Shown here one piece after another: positions 17,445 through 24,820 of a stretch of 64,000 nucleotides of DNA (positions are counted from its first letter, which is position 1; each line of letters begins with the position of its first letter). A model generated the notes under the pieces. It saw only the letters and a program-made list of their open reading frames with translations, was not told where the DNA came from and searched no databases. The stretch comes from Sneathiella chungangensis (GTDB lineage: Bacteria; Pseudomonadota; Alphaproteobacteria; Sneathiellales; Sneathiellaceae), in assembly GCF_009882935.1 (NCBI RefSeq), contig NZ_WTVA01000015.1, positions 62,001-126,000 of the forward strand, read 5' to 3'. A program made the position numbers and the translations under genes.

Positions 17445-18467
17445 TTACCGCCAGCCGACGCGATCGAAAATCTTGACGGCGTCAGCCTGCGCATCGGCAA
17501 CCTTGTCGAGCCCGACTTCGTCCGCCTTGAATGTGCCCCAGCTCTTAACCGTTGCATCCAGCTCCACGCCGGGTTTTACCGGAAACTCGTAGTTGGTGGA
17601 GGCGTAGAATTCCTGCGCTTTGGTATCGGAAAGATACTCGATCAGCTTGATCGCCGCGTCCTTGTTCTTTGCAGACTTAGTGACGGCGGCGCCGGAAATA
17701 TTGAAATGCGCCCCGCGACCGTCCTGGTTCGGCCAGAAAAGAGCAACTTTCTCCGTTGCTTCCACCTGGGCCGCGTCGTCGGAATTCTGCATGGCGCCAT
17801 AGTAGTAGGTATTGGCGATCGCTATATCGCATTCGCCTGCCGCAACAGCCTTGATCTGATCACGGTCGCCGCCCTGCGGTTTGCGGGCGAGATTATCCTT
17901 TATTCCCTGCGCCCATTTCTCCGCAGCCTCGGCGCCATCATGCACGACAATGGACGCCAAAAGAGACTGGTTATACGCATTGCTGGAGGAGCGGACGCAG
18001 ATACGGCCCTTCCATTTTGGATCGGCCAGATCCTCATATGTCGACAGGTCGGACGGCTTTACCCGGTCCTTCGAATAGAACAGCACACGGCTGCGGGCGG
18101 ACAGACCATACCATTGACCATCGGGATCCCGGAAATGCGGCGGTATGTTCGCATTCAGCTTTTCCGACTGGATCGGCTGCAGGACCCCGGCTTTTTCATG
18201 GGCGGCTATGCGGCTGATATCAACGGTCAGAATAGCGTCGGCAGGGCTGTTATCCCCTTCTGATTTCAGCCGTTCAAGCATCCCGGATTTGGAAAAGACC
18301 ACATTTACCTTGATGCCCGTATCCTTCTCGAACTCGTCCAGAATAGGACGAATGAGGCTTTCCTGCCGCGAAGAGTACAGATTCACTTCTTCGGCGAGCG
18401 CAGGGGCTGCCGTCGAATTCAATGCCAATGCCGCGAGGACCAGGGGCATGGAAAGTTTGAAGCGCAT
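17445..18467 (-). CDS. fbpA: Fe(3+) ABC transporter substrate-binding protein (FbpA/FutA-like)
   Basis: A 340-residue periplasmic ferric-ion-binding protein. Residues 1-25 are a signal peptide ending PALA. The mature start EVNLYSSRQE and the tyrosine cluster Y221-Y223 in ANTYYYG are the iron-liganding features of the FbpA family. Two Fur-like sites lie upstream. No FbpB permease or FbpC ATPase is next to it; it stands between a terminator and a transaminase gene, so it must work with a transporter encoded elsewhere. Confidence 0.93.
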   Translation of the reverse strand: MRFKLSMPLVLAALALNSTAAPALAEEVNLYSSRQESLIRPILDEFEKDTGIKVNVVFSKSGMLERLKSEGDNSPADAILTVDISRIAAHEKAGVLQPIQSEKLNANIPPHFRDPDGQWYGLSARSRVLFYSKDRVKPSDLSTYEDLADPKWKGRICVRSSSNAYNQSLLASIVVHDGAEAAEKWAQGIKDNLARKPQGGDRDQIKAVAAGECDIAIANTYYYGAMQNSDDAAQVEATEKVALFWPNQDGRGAHFNISGAAVTKSAKNKDAAIKLIEYLSDTKAQEFYASTNYEFPVKPGVELDATVKSWGTFKADEVGLDKVADAQADAVKIFDRVGWR

Positions 18468-18488
18468 ATCAGATCCTTAGTTAATAAT

Positions 18489-18507
18489 GCAAATGATTCT
18501 CAATTCT
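18489..18507. promoter_or_regulatory. Fur-like site 1 upstream of fbpA
   Basis: On the minus strand AGAATTGAGAATCATTTGC contains the core GAGAATCATT typical of Fur sites and matches 12 of 19 consensus positions. It begins 22 bp upstream of the fbpA start, so a bound repressor would overlap the promoter or ribosome site. Confidence 0.5.
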
Positions 18508-18542
18508 TGCGGAGTCATAAACCGAAATAAATTTTATTGCAA

Positions 18543-18563
18543 GTCATTATCAGTTTCATTGTC
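18543..18563. promoter_or_regulatory. Fur-like site 2 upstream of fbpA
   Basis: On the minus strand GACAATGAAACTGATAATGAC resembles two Fur hexamer units (AATGAAAC and TGATAATG), about 13 of 19 consensus positions. It is 76 bp upstream of the fbpA start, in a likely -35 region. Confidence 0.4.
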
Positions 18564-18580
18564 AGGTCAACTGAAAAGAA

Positions 18581-18608
18581 AAAGCGGGGGTGTTTCCACC
18601 CCCGCTTT
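18581..18608 (-). terminator. Rho-independent terminator of the transaminase gene
   Basis: A 12-bp perfect stem AAAGCGGGGGTG/CACCCCCGCTTT with a TTTC loop. On the minus strand it is followed by TTCTTTTC, placing it as terminator 38 bp beyond the transaminase stop. Confidence 0.88.
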
Positions 18609-18646
18609 ACCTGCCCTGAAATGACAACCAGACGGTCCGGCTGCTG

Positions 18647-19975
18647 TTACGCAACCTCATCCAGAACCGTGCGGATGGTATCGAAAATCTGGTCGATATG
18701 CTTCTTTTCAACAATCAAGGGAGGGGAGAGCGCGATAATATCGCCGGTGGTCCGGATCAGGACCCCCTTCTCATAGCATTTCAGGAACGCTTCGAACGCC
18801 CGCGCCGTCGGCTTACCGGGAATGGATTCGAGCTCAATTGCGCCGATCAGTCCAAGGTTCCGCAAATCAATCACATGCGGCGCGCCCTTCAACGAATGGA
18901 CCGCCTCTTCCCAGTAGGGTGCAATTTCATTCGCCCGCTCGAACAACCCTTCTTCCTTGTAGCAATCCATAGTTGCCAATCCGGCCGCGGCGGCAACCGG
19001 ATGTCCGGAATAGGTATAGCCATGGAACAGCTCGATCATGTTGTCGGGCCCGGTCATGAAGGCATCATAGATATCCTTGGAGCATACCACACCGCCCATT
19101 GGGATTGTTCCACTGGTCAGGCCCTTTGCGAGCGTCACAAGGTCCGGTTTCACGCCAAAGAAATCGGTGGCAAAGGCCGAACCGAGACGCCCAAAACCTG
19201 TAATTACCTCGTCAAAGATCAGGAGAATGCCGTGCTTGTCGCAAATCGCGCGCAGCCGTTCCAGATAGCCCTTCGGCGGCAGGATCACGCCGGTGGAGCC
19301 GGCGACCGGCTCGACAATCACGGCGGCGATGGTCGATGCGTCATGCAGCGTGACCAGCCGCTCAAGTTCATCCGCCAGTTCGGCGCCATGCTCGGGCTGG
19401 CCCCGGCTGAAGGCATTCTTTTCAGGAAGATGGGTGTGCGGAAGATGGTCGACCCCTGTGAGCATCGTCCCGAATGTGCGTCGATTGGCGACAATACCGC
19501 CAACAGAAATACCGCCAAATCCGACGCCATGATATCCGCGTTCCCGCCCGATAAGACGCGTGCGGGCGCCTTCTCCGCGGGCACGGTGATAGGCGAGAGC
19601 AATTTTCAATGCCGTATCGACGGATTCTGATCCGGAATTGGTGAAGAACATATGATCGAGGCCGCTTGGAAACATTCCCGTGACGCGCGCGGCGAGTTCG
19701 AAAATTTTCGGATGCCCCATCTGGAAGGCCGGCGCGTAATCCAGCTCGGCAATCTGCTTGCTGACCGCTTCGACGATCCGCGGTTCCGCATGACCGGCAT
19801 TACAGCACCAGAGCCCGGCGGTTCCGTCCAGGATGGGTTGACCTTCGGCATTGTTGTAAAACATACCCTTTGCGCCAACGAGCATGCGCGGGTTCGACTT
19901 GAATTGCCTGTTGGCCGTAAAGGGCATCCAGAAGGCATCAAGGTTGTTCGGTGAGGAGGCGGCATTATCTGACAT
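18647..19975 (-). CDS. Class III aminotransferase, beta-alanine:pyruvate transaminase-like
   Basis: A 442-residue PLP enzyme. The N-terminus LDAFWMPFTANRQFKSNPR is characteristic of omega-amino acid:pyruvate transaminases. PLP contacts are seen as SGSES (114-118), D255 in IFDEVITGFGR and the Schiff-base lysine K284 in LAKGLTSG. Likely substrates are beta-alanine, GABA, putrescine-type or other omega-amines, with pyruvate as acceptor. It faces a PuuR-like regulator across a 161-bp region with a perfect palindrome, suggesting amine-responsive control. It ends at its own strong terminator. Confidence 0.92.
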   Translation of the reverse strand: MSDNAASSPNNLDAFWMPFTANRQFKSNPRMLVGAKGMFYNNAEGQPILDGTAGLWCCNAGHAEPRIVEAVSKQIAELDYAPAFQMGHPKIFELAARVTGMFPSGLDHMFFTNSGSESVDTALKIALAYHRARGEGARTRLIGRERGYHGVGFGGISVGGIVANRRTFGTMLTGVDHLPHTHLPEKNAFSRGQPEHGAELADELERLVTLHDASTIAAVIVEPVAGSTGVILPPKGYLERLRAICDKHGILLIFDEVITGFGRLGSAFATDFFGVKPDLVTLAKGLTSGTIPMGGVVCSKDIYDAFMTGPDNMIELFHGYTYSGHPVAAAAGLATMDCYKEEGLFERANEIAPYWEEAVHSLKGAPHVIDLRNLGLIGAIELESIPGKPTARAFEAFLKCYEKGVLIRTTGDIIALSPPLIVEKKHIDQIFDTIRTVLDEVA

Positions 19976-20088
19976 TATTAAACTCCAAGAATTCAGCTTT
20001 TCCCTACCCTACCGGGATCAATGTTTTGCACAAGATCAAAATAAACCCCTTGTTTTCGGCCATTTTTTTGATAGCGTGACGATTCTCA

Positions 20089-20106
20089 TGTTTAATATAT
20101 TAAACA
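20089..20106. promoter_or_regulatory. Perfect 18-bp palindrome, probable regulator operator
   Basis: TGTTTAATATATTAAACA is a perfect inverted repeat in the divergent promoter region, 31 bp before the PuuR-like regulator and 114 bp before the transaminase start. Its AT-rich centre could coincide with a -10 element. Its position suggests it is the operator of that regulator. Confidence 0.65.
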
Positions 20107-20136
20107 ATCAATCGAATCATATTTTGGGGGCTTTCA

Positions 20137-20685
20137 ATGGAATTCGATCTCGGCGCACGACTGAGGAGTCTTCGTGAGCAACACGGCCTTTCACAAAGGG
20201 AGCTCGCCAAGCGGGCCGGCGTCACCAATGGAACAATCTCGATGATCGAGCAGAACCGCACGAGCCCCGCCGTCGGATCGTTAAAGAAAGTGCTGGACGG
20301 TTTTCCGATCGGCCTCGCGGATTTCTTTGCCAATGATTTTACGTCCCGCCGAAAAATCTTTTATGACAGCAGCGAACTGACCGACATCTCGGACGGGAAA
20401 ATCTCCTACCGGCAGGTCGGCCGGGATTTATCGGGAAAGGCGCTGCAGGTTCTTCATGAAGTCTATGCGCCCGGCGCGGATACGGGACGCAGCATGCTGT
20501 CCCACCAGGGCGAGGAAGCGGGCGTCATCGTCAAGGGCCGGCTCGAGGTTACGGTCGGGGCCGACAAGAAAATTCTCAAAGCCGGCGATGCCTATTACTT
20601 TGAAAGCCACCGTCCGCACCGCTTTCGTGCCATCGGCGAAGAAGATGTCATCGTCGTCAGCGCCTGCACCCCGCCGAGTTTCTAG
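20137..20685 (+). CDS. PuuR-like XRE/cupin transcriptional regulator
   Basis: A 182-residue regulator with an N-terminal XRE helix-turn-helix (about 7-60: LRSLREQHGLSQRELAKRAG, SMIEQNRTSPAVGSL) and a C-terminal cupin domain (about 105-175: HQGEEAGVIVKGRLEV, GDAYYFESHRPHRFRA). Overall layout and length match PuuR, the E. coli repressor of putrescine catabolism that senses its ligand through the cupin. It is divergent from the omega-transaminase, so control of amine or beta-alanine use is the simplest reading. Its stop is 1 bp from the convergent pyrD stop. Confidence 0.88.
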   Translation: MEFDLGARLRSLREQHGLSQRELAKRAGVTNGTISMIEQNRTSPAVGSLKKVLDGFPIGLADFFANDFTSRRKIFYDSSELTDISDGKISYRQVGRDLSGKALQVLHEVYAPGADTGRSMLSHQGEEAGVIVKGRLEVTVGADKKILKAGDAYYFESHRPHRFRAIGEEDVIVVSACTPPSF

Positions 20686-20686
20686 G

Positions 20687-21754
20687 CTAGAGCGGCGTAT
20701 CGACGCCTACGGCATCCTGAAGGTTCAAAAAGCCATCTTTGCGAAGCAATTTGGCGAGCCCTTTCGCAATCTCCACCGCGACGTAAGGCCCTTTGTAGAC
20801 CATCGCCGTATAAAGCTGCAGAAGCGACGCCCCGGCGCGAATGCGGGCATAGGCATCCTCCGCGCTCTGTATGCCGCCAACACCGACGATGGGTTTCCGG
20901 CCCTGCGTTGCCCGATACATTTCCTTCAACACATTTAGGGAGATCGGCTTCAAAGGTTGACCACTCAACCCGCCGACCTCAGATTTTTGCGGGTCACGAA
21001 GGCTCGCGGGTCGGGTAATCGTCGTATTGCTGATAATCAGGCCGTCGATATCCATTTCAAGAACCGTCGCCGCGATATCGGACTTGTCGGCATCCGTTAG
21101 ATCAGGCGCTATTTTCAGAAGGATTGGAAAATAGGCCACACCCTCCGCCATGATATCCCGGCGCTTTTCGCCAATTCGACCAAGCAGATCTTGCAGCTCC
21201 GCCTTCCCCTGCAGCGCGCGCAGCCCGGGCGTGTTCGGTGAGGAAATGTTCACCGTCACATAATCTGCAACCGGCGCCAGACGCTCCATGCCCTCAACAT
21301 AGTCCGCGATACGGTCGGAGCTGTCCTTATTCGCGCCGAGATTCGCCCCGACGATGATATGTTTCGGGCGGGCTGCGAGATTGCAGGCCGCGACATCAAG
21401 GCCCTTGTTATTGAAACCCAGCCGGTTGATGACCGCGTTATCGGTGCGCAGACGGAAAATCCGCGGCCGGGGATTGCCTGGCTGCGGCCTTGGGGTAACG
21501 CTTCCCGTCTCGAGAAATCCAAAACCGAGACCGGCCAGCCCCGAGAGCACTTCGGCATTCTTGTCATAGCCGGCGGCAAGACCAACCGGATTCGGAAAGC
21601 GCAGACCAAACAATTCGGTCGAGAGGATGGGGTCAATGTCGTTGTCAACACGCGGTAAAAGCCCGTTCTTCAACGCGCGAATTGACAGGTTATGCGCCTT
21701 TTCCGCATCCAGCATGAAAAGCAACGGGCGTATTATGGGATAGAAACTGTTCAC
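20687..21754 (-). CDS. pyrD: Dihydroorotate dehydrogenase (quinone), class 2
   Basis: A 355-residue membrane-associated FMN enzyme oxidising dihydroorotate to orotate in pyrimidine synthesis with quinone as acceptor. Class 2 features are the N-terminal amphipathic helices (FYPIIRPLLFMLDAEKAHNLSI), FPNPVGLAAGYDKNAE, NISSPNTPGLR and the FMN-binding GVGGIQSAEDAYARIRAGA. It lies 3 bp after the DUF952 gene on the same strand, so the two are coupled. Confidence 0.96.
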   Translation of the reverse strand: MNSFYPIIRPLLFMLDAEKAHNLSIRALKNGLLPRVDNDIDPILSTELFGLRFPNPVGLAAGYDKNAEVLSGLAGLGFGFLETGSVTPRPQPGNPRPRIFRLRTDNAVINRLGFNNKGLDVAACNLAARPKHIIVGANLGANKDSSDRIADYVEGMERLAPVADYVTVNISSPNTPGLRALQGKAELQDLLGRIGEKRRDIMAEGVAYFPILLKIAPDLTDADKSDIAATVLEMDIDGLIISNTTITRPASLRDPQKSEVGGLSGQPLKPISLNVLKEMYRATQGRKPIVGVGGIQSAEDAYARIRAGASLLQLYTAMVYKGPYVAVEIAKGLAKLLRKDGFLNLQDAVGVDTPL

Positions 21755-21757
21755 GGC

Positions 21758-22099
21758 CTATTCGAGCCTGGGGAAAATATGGAGATTTTCGGGGCCAAGC
21801 GGCAATTCGACAGCGTCCCTTACAAGCGCCGGATCAAGCGGGCCGTAAAGATGCGGAAATAATATGCCGCCGCGCGCCGGCTCCCATTTCAGCGCGGCTC
21901 CAAGGGGCCCCGCATCGACAGAAATCAACAGCAGGTTTTTGACCCCGGCGCGATGTTTGGCGGCGGAACCCACAACAGTTTCACGGGTCGAAAAATGAAT
22001 AAATCCATCTGCCTTGTCCGCAGCGGTACCGTGATACGCACCGGTTTCTAGGGCATGCATCCATTCCCGTTTGTCAGCCATATGATAGATCGTTGTCAT
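21758..22099 (-). CDS. DUF952 family protein
   Basis: A 113-residue protein of the DUF952 family, related in fold to ADP-ribosyl-binding glutathione-transferase-like domains. The motif IYHMADKREWMHALETGAY and DGFIHFSTRETV are diagnostic. The start at 22099 is preferred over a longer in-frame reading because the family homology begins immediately there. It is immediately upstream of pyrD, an arrangement common in alphaproteobacteria. Function is unknown. Confidence 0.85.
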   Translation of the reverse strand: MTTIYHMADKREWMHALETGAYHGTAADKADGFIHFSTRETVVGSAAKHRAGVKNLLLISVDAGPLGAALKWEPARGGILFPHLYGPLDPALVRDAVELPLGPENLHIFPRLE

Positions 22100-22264
22100 G
22101 TTGGGATCTCGTGGTTGGGTCCGCCGCATAACTACAGGAACCGTCGGTCTTTGAGAAGGAAAAACCACCTCAACTCATCGCGGAGGACCGAGCGATACTT
22201 GCCTGCCGCGACAATTATCTGATAGAGATCGGATAAGCATAATCAAATTGAGGATGGTCCGGCG

Positions 22265-23110
22265 ATGGCAGGTGTCTATTTCTATAACGGCGACTGGTAT
22301 GACGAAAGCCCGAGGGTCATGGGCCCGATGGATCATTCGTTCTGGATGGCGTCCACCGTTTTTGATGGCGCCCGATCTATTCAGGGTATGGCGCCGGATC
22401 TCGACAAGCATTGCGCCCGCCTGGCGCGCTCGGCCCGTGCGCTCGGCTATAACCCGACGATGGAAACCGGCGAAGTGCTCGAGCTCTGCAAGCAGGCCGT
22501 TCGGAAGCTTCCCAAGGAATCAGAGCTTTATATCCGCCCCATGTATTTCGCACGCGGTGGCTTTATTGATCCGGAACCGGACAGCGCCGAATTCATTCTT
22601 GCGGTTTACGACAGCCCGATGCCGGATGCGAGCGGCTTCTCCGCGCATTTTGCGAAAGAACGGCGCCCGGCGCGGGATATGGCGCCGACCGATGCAAAGG
22701 CGTCCTGCCTGTATCCCAACTCCGGGCGCGCTGTCGCCGCCGCACGCGCCGCCGGTTTCGATAATGCGATCCTGATGGATGCCAATGACAATGTTGCGGA
22801 GTTTGCGACCTCAAACATATGGACGGTCAAGGATGGCGTCGCCTTCACGCCGGCGGCAACCGGGTGCTTTCTCGCCGGCATCACCCGGGAGCGGGTGAAG
22901 ATTCTCGCAGATGCGGCAGGAATCGAAGTCTGCGAGACCTTTATGTCGCGTGAAGACGTCATGAACGCGGACGAGATTTTCAACAGCGGCAACTTCGGCA
23001 AGATCATGCCCGTCACCCGCATCGAGGATCGGGAACTACAACCCGGTCCGGTGGCAGTAAAGCTGCGAAAGATGTATATGGACTTCGCCCGCGAGAGCCA
23101 GCTCTTCTAG
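22265..23110 (+). CDS. Class IV aminotransferase, branched-chain amino acid type
   Basis: A 281-residue fold-type IV PLP enzyme. The catalytic lysine is K145 in DAKASCLYPNSGRA, and VFDGAR, LYIRPMYF and NVAEFATSNIW are typical of branched-chain and related transaminases. It most likely transfers the amino group of a branched-chain amino acid to 2-oxoglutarate; a D-amino-acid or R-selective amine transaminase cannot be excluded because the family is close. It is a single gene, convergent with lysS. Confidence 0.86.
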   Translation: MAGVYFYNGDWYDESPRVMGPMDHSFWMASTVFDGARSIQGMAPDLDKHCARLARSARALGYNPTMETGEVLELCKQAVRKLPKESELYIRPMYFARGGFIDPEPDSAEFILAVYDSPMPDASGFSAHFAKERRPARDMAPTDAKASCLYPNSGRAVAAARAAGFDNAILMDANDNVAEFATSNIWTVKDGVAFTPAATGCFLAGITRERVKILADAAGIEVCETFMSREDVMNADEIFNSGNFGKIMPVTRIEDRELQPGPVAVKLRKMYMDFARESQLF

Positions 23111-23118
23111 AAAGAAGC

Positions 23119-23135
23119 GGCGGAGTTATTCCGCC
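23119..23135 (-). terminator. Candidate lysS terminator overlapping the stop codon
   Basis: The minus-strand stem GGCGGA/TCCGCC with a five-base loop spans the lysS stop codon and is followed by the pyrimidine-rich GCTTCTTTCT. It is short for a terminator. Confidence 0.4.
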
Positions 23136-24715
23136 CCCAGATCCTCTCCGTCCAGCACCCGCTCGATGAGGGCGATGGTTTCCTGAACGCCGTAAAGGGC
23201 GATGAAGGATCCCATGCGCGGCCCCTGCGACTGCCCGAGCAATGTCTCGTAAAGCGCCTTGAACCAGTCACGAAGGTTGTCGAAGTGGTTCTCATTGCCG
23301 ACCCGGAACACCTCGTTCTGGATATCCGCGGCCTCCGCCCCGTCAGGCAGCCCTTTAAGTGCGACGACCAATTCTTCAAGCGCCTTGCGCTCCTTTGCCG
23401 TCGGCAGGCGGTATTGCTTCGTCGGTTTGACGAAATCGTGATAGTAGGCGATCGCGTAGCCGACAAGCTTGTCCAGCTCCGGATTGGTCACGGGCGTCGC
23501 GCCCTCGACATAGCGGGAAATGAACCCCCAGAGAACCGACGGCTCATGCGCATTCACGACCGCCGCGAGGTTGAGCAAAATACCGAACGTAATCGGCAGA
23601 CCTTCGCTTGGCGGATGTCCACCATGGATATGCCAGACCGGATTGGCATATTGCTGCTTCGCCTCCTGCTCCGGAAATTTCTCAAGAAAGGAGAAATATT
23701 CGTCAACCGCCTTCGGGATGACGTCGAAATGAAGCCGCTTCGCCTTTTTCGGATTCTGGTACATGTACAGGGACAGGCTCTCGGGCGAAGCATATTTCAG
23801 CCATTCTTCGATCGTAATACCATTGCCCTTGGACTTCGATATTTTCTTCCCCTCCTGATCAAGGAAAAGCTCGTAATTAAATCCTTCCGGCGGCTGCTTG
23901 CCCATGATTCGGATGATCTTGCTCGACAGCGTCACACTGTCAATCAGGTCCTTGCCCGCCATTTCATAATCGACATCAAGGGCATGCCAGCGCATTGCCC
24001 AGTCGACCTTCCATTGCAGCTTACAGTGACCGCCGGTAACCGGAACTGTGACATCTTCATCCGTATCGGGGTCTTCATAGGTCACCGTGCCCGCCGTCTC
24101 GTCCCGCTTGACGATCGGGACCTGCAGGACGATGCCAGTCCGCGGGCAGATCGGCAGGAAGGGCGAATAGGTTGCGCGGCGCTCCGGTCCGAGCGTCGGC
24201 AGGATGACATTGATGATGGCGTCGTAATTCTTCAACACCAGCATCAGGCTTTCATCGAACATGCCCGACTTGTAGCATTCGGTCGAGGACCGGAATTCAT
24301 AGTCGAAGCCGAACTGGTCCAGAAATGCCTGAAGACGGGCGTTGTTATGTTCGCCAAAACTATTGTGGGTTCCGAAAGGATCCGGCACCTGCGTCAACGG
24401 CTTGTTGAGATTGGCCGCCAGCAGGTCATGATTGGGTACGTTGTCGGGAACCTTGCGAAGGCCATCCATATCATCGGAGAAGGCGATAAGCCGCGTCGGA
24501 ATGTCGGAGAGGATCGAGAAGGCATGACGAACCATGGACGTCCGCGCGACTTCGCCAAAGGTCCCGATATGCGGGAGGCCTGAGGGGCCATAGCCCGTTT
24601 CGAACAGGACATAGCCTTTTTCGGGCGCGGCCTTCGCATAGCGGTCCACGAGCTTTTTTGCCTCGACAAAAGCCCAGGAGTTGCTTGATAGTGCAATTTC
24701 CGCGTCCGTTGACAT
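23126..24715 (-). CDS. lysS: Lysyl-tRNA synthetase, class I
   Basis: A 529-residue class I lysyl-tRNA synthetase. The HIGH-type site is PSGLPHIG (near 46-53) and the KMSKS site is KISKSKGN. Cysteine and histidine positions of the zinc region are partly retained. Class I LysRS is found in archaea, spirochaetes and alphaproteobacteria, unlike the class II form of most bacteria. The start at 24715 (MSTDAEIA) is chosen because the longer reading frame upstream runs into the divergent helicase gene and has no family similarity. Confidence 0.96.
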   Translation of the reverse strand: MSTDAEIALSSNSWAFVEAKKLVDRYAKAAPEKGYVLFETGYGPSGLPHIGTFGEVARTSMVRHAFSILSDIPTRLIAFSDDMDGLRKVPDNVPNHDLLAANLNKPLTQVPDPFGTHNSFGEHNNARLQAFLDQFGFDYEFRSSTECYKSGMFDESLMLVLKNYDAIINVILPTLGPERRATYSPFLPICPRTGIVLQVPIVKRDETAGTVTYEDPDTDEDVTVPVTGGHCKLQWKVDWAMRWHALDVDYEMAGKDLIDSVTLSSKIIRIMGKQPPEGFNYELFLDQEGKKISKSKGNGITIEEWLKYASPESLSLYMYQNPKKAKRLHFDVIPKAVDEYFSFLEKFPEQEAKQQYANPVWHIHGGHPPSEGLPITFGILLNLAAVVNAHEPSVLWGFISRYVEGATPVTNPELDKLVGYAIAYYHDFVKPTKQYRLPTAKERKALEELVVALKGLPDGAEAADIQNEVFRVGNENHFDNLRDWFKALYETLLGQSQGPRMGSFIALYGVQETIALIERVLDGEDLGAE

Positions 24716-24820
24716 CGTAACCCTCACAGGAAGAATAGATCCTAAGAAAGCGCGGAATGTAGGCGTACAAGTGAGTGGCGTCAACGATCGCAAAGCAAAT
24801 TTCGCGCGCAACAGGGAAAA

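Noticed and set aside
23285-24583. 432-codon frame opposite lysS
   Set aside because: Antisense to a clear class I lysyl-tRNA synthetase with intact motifs; no domain or ribosome site.
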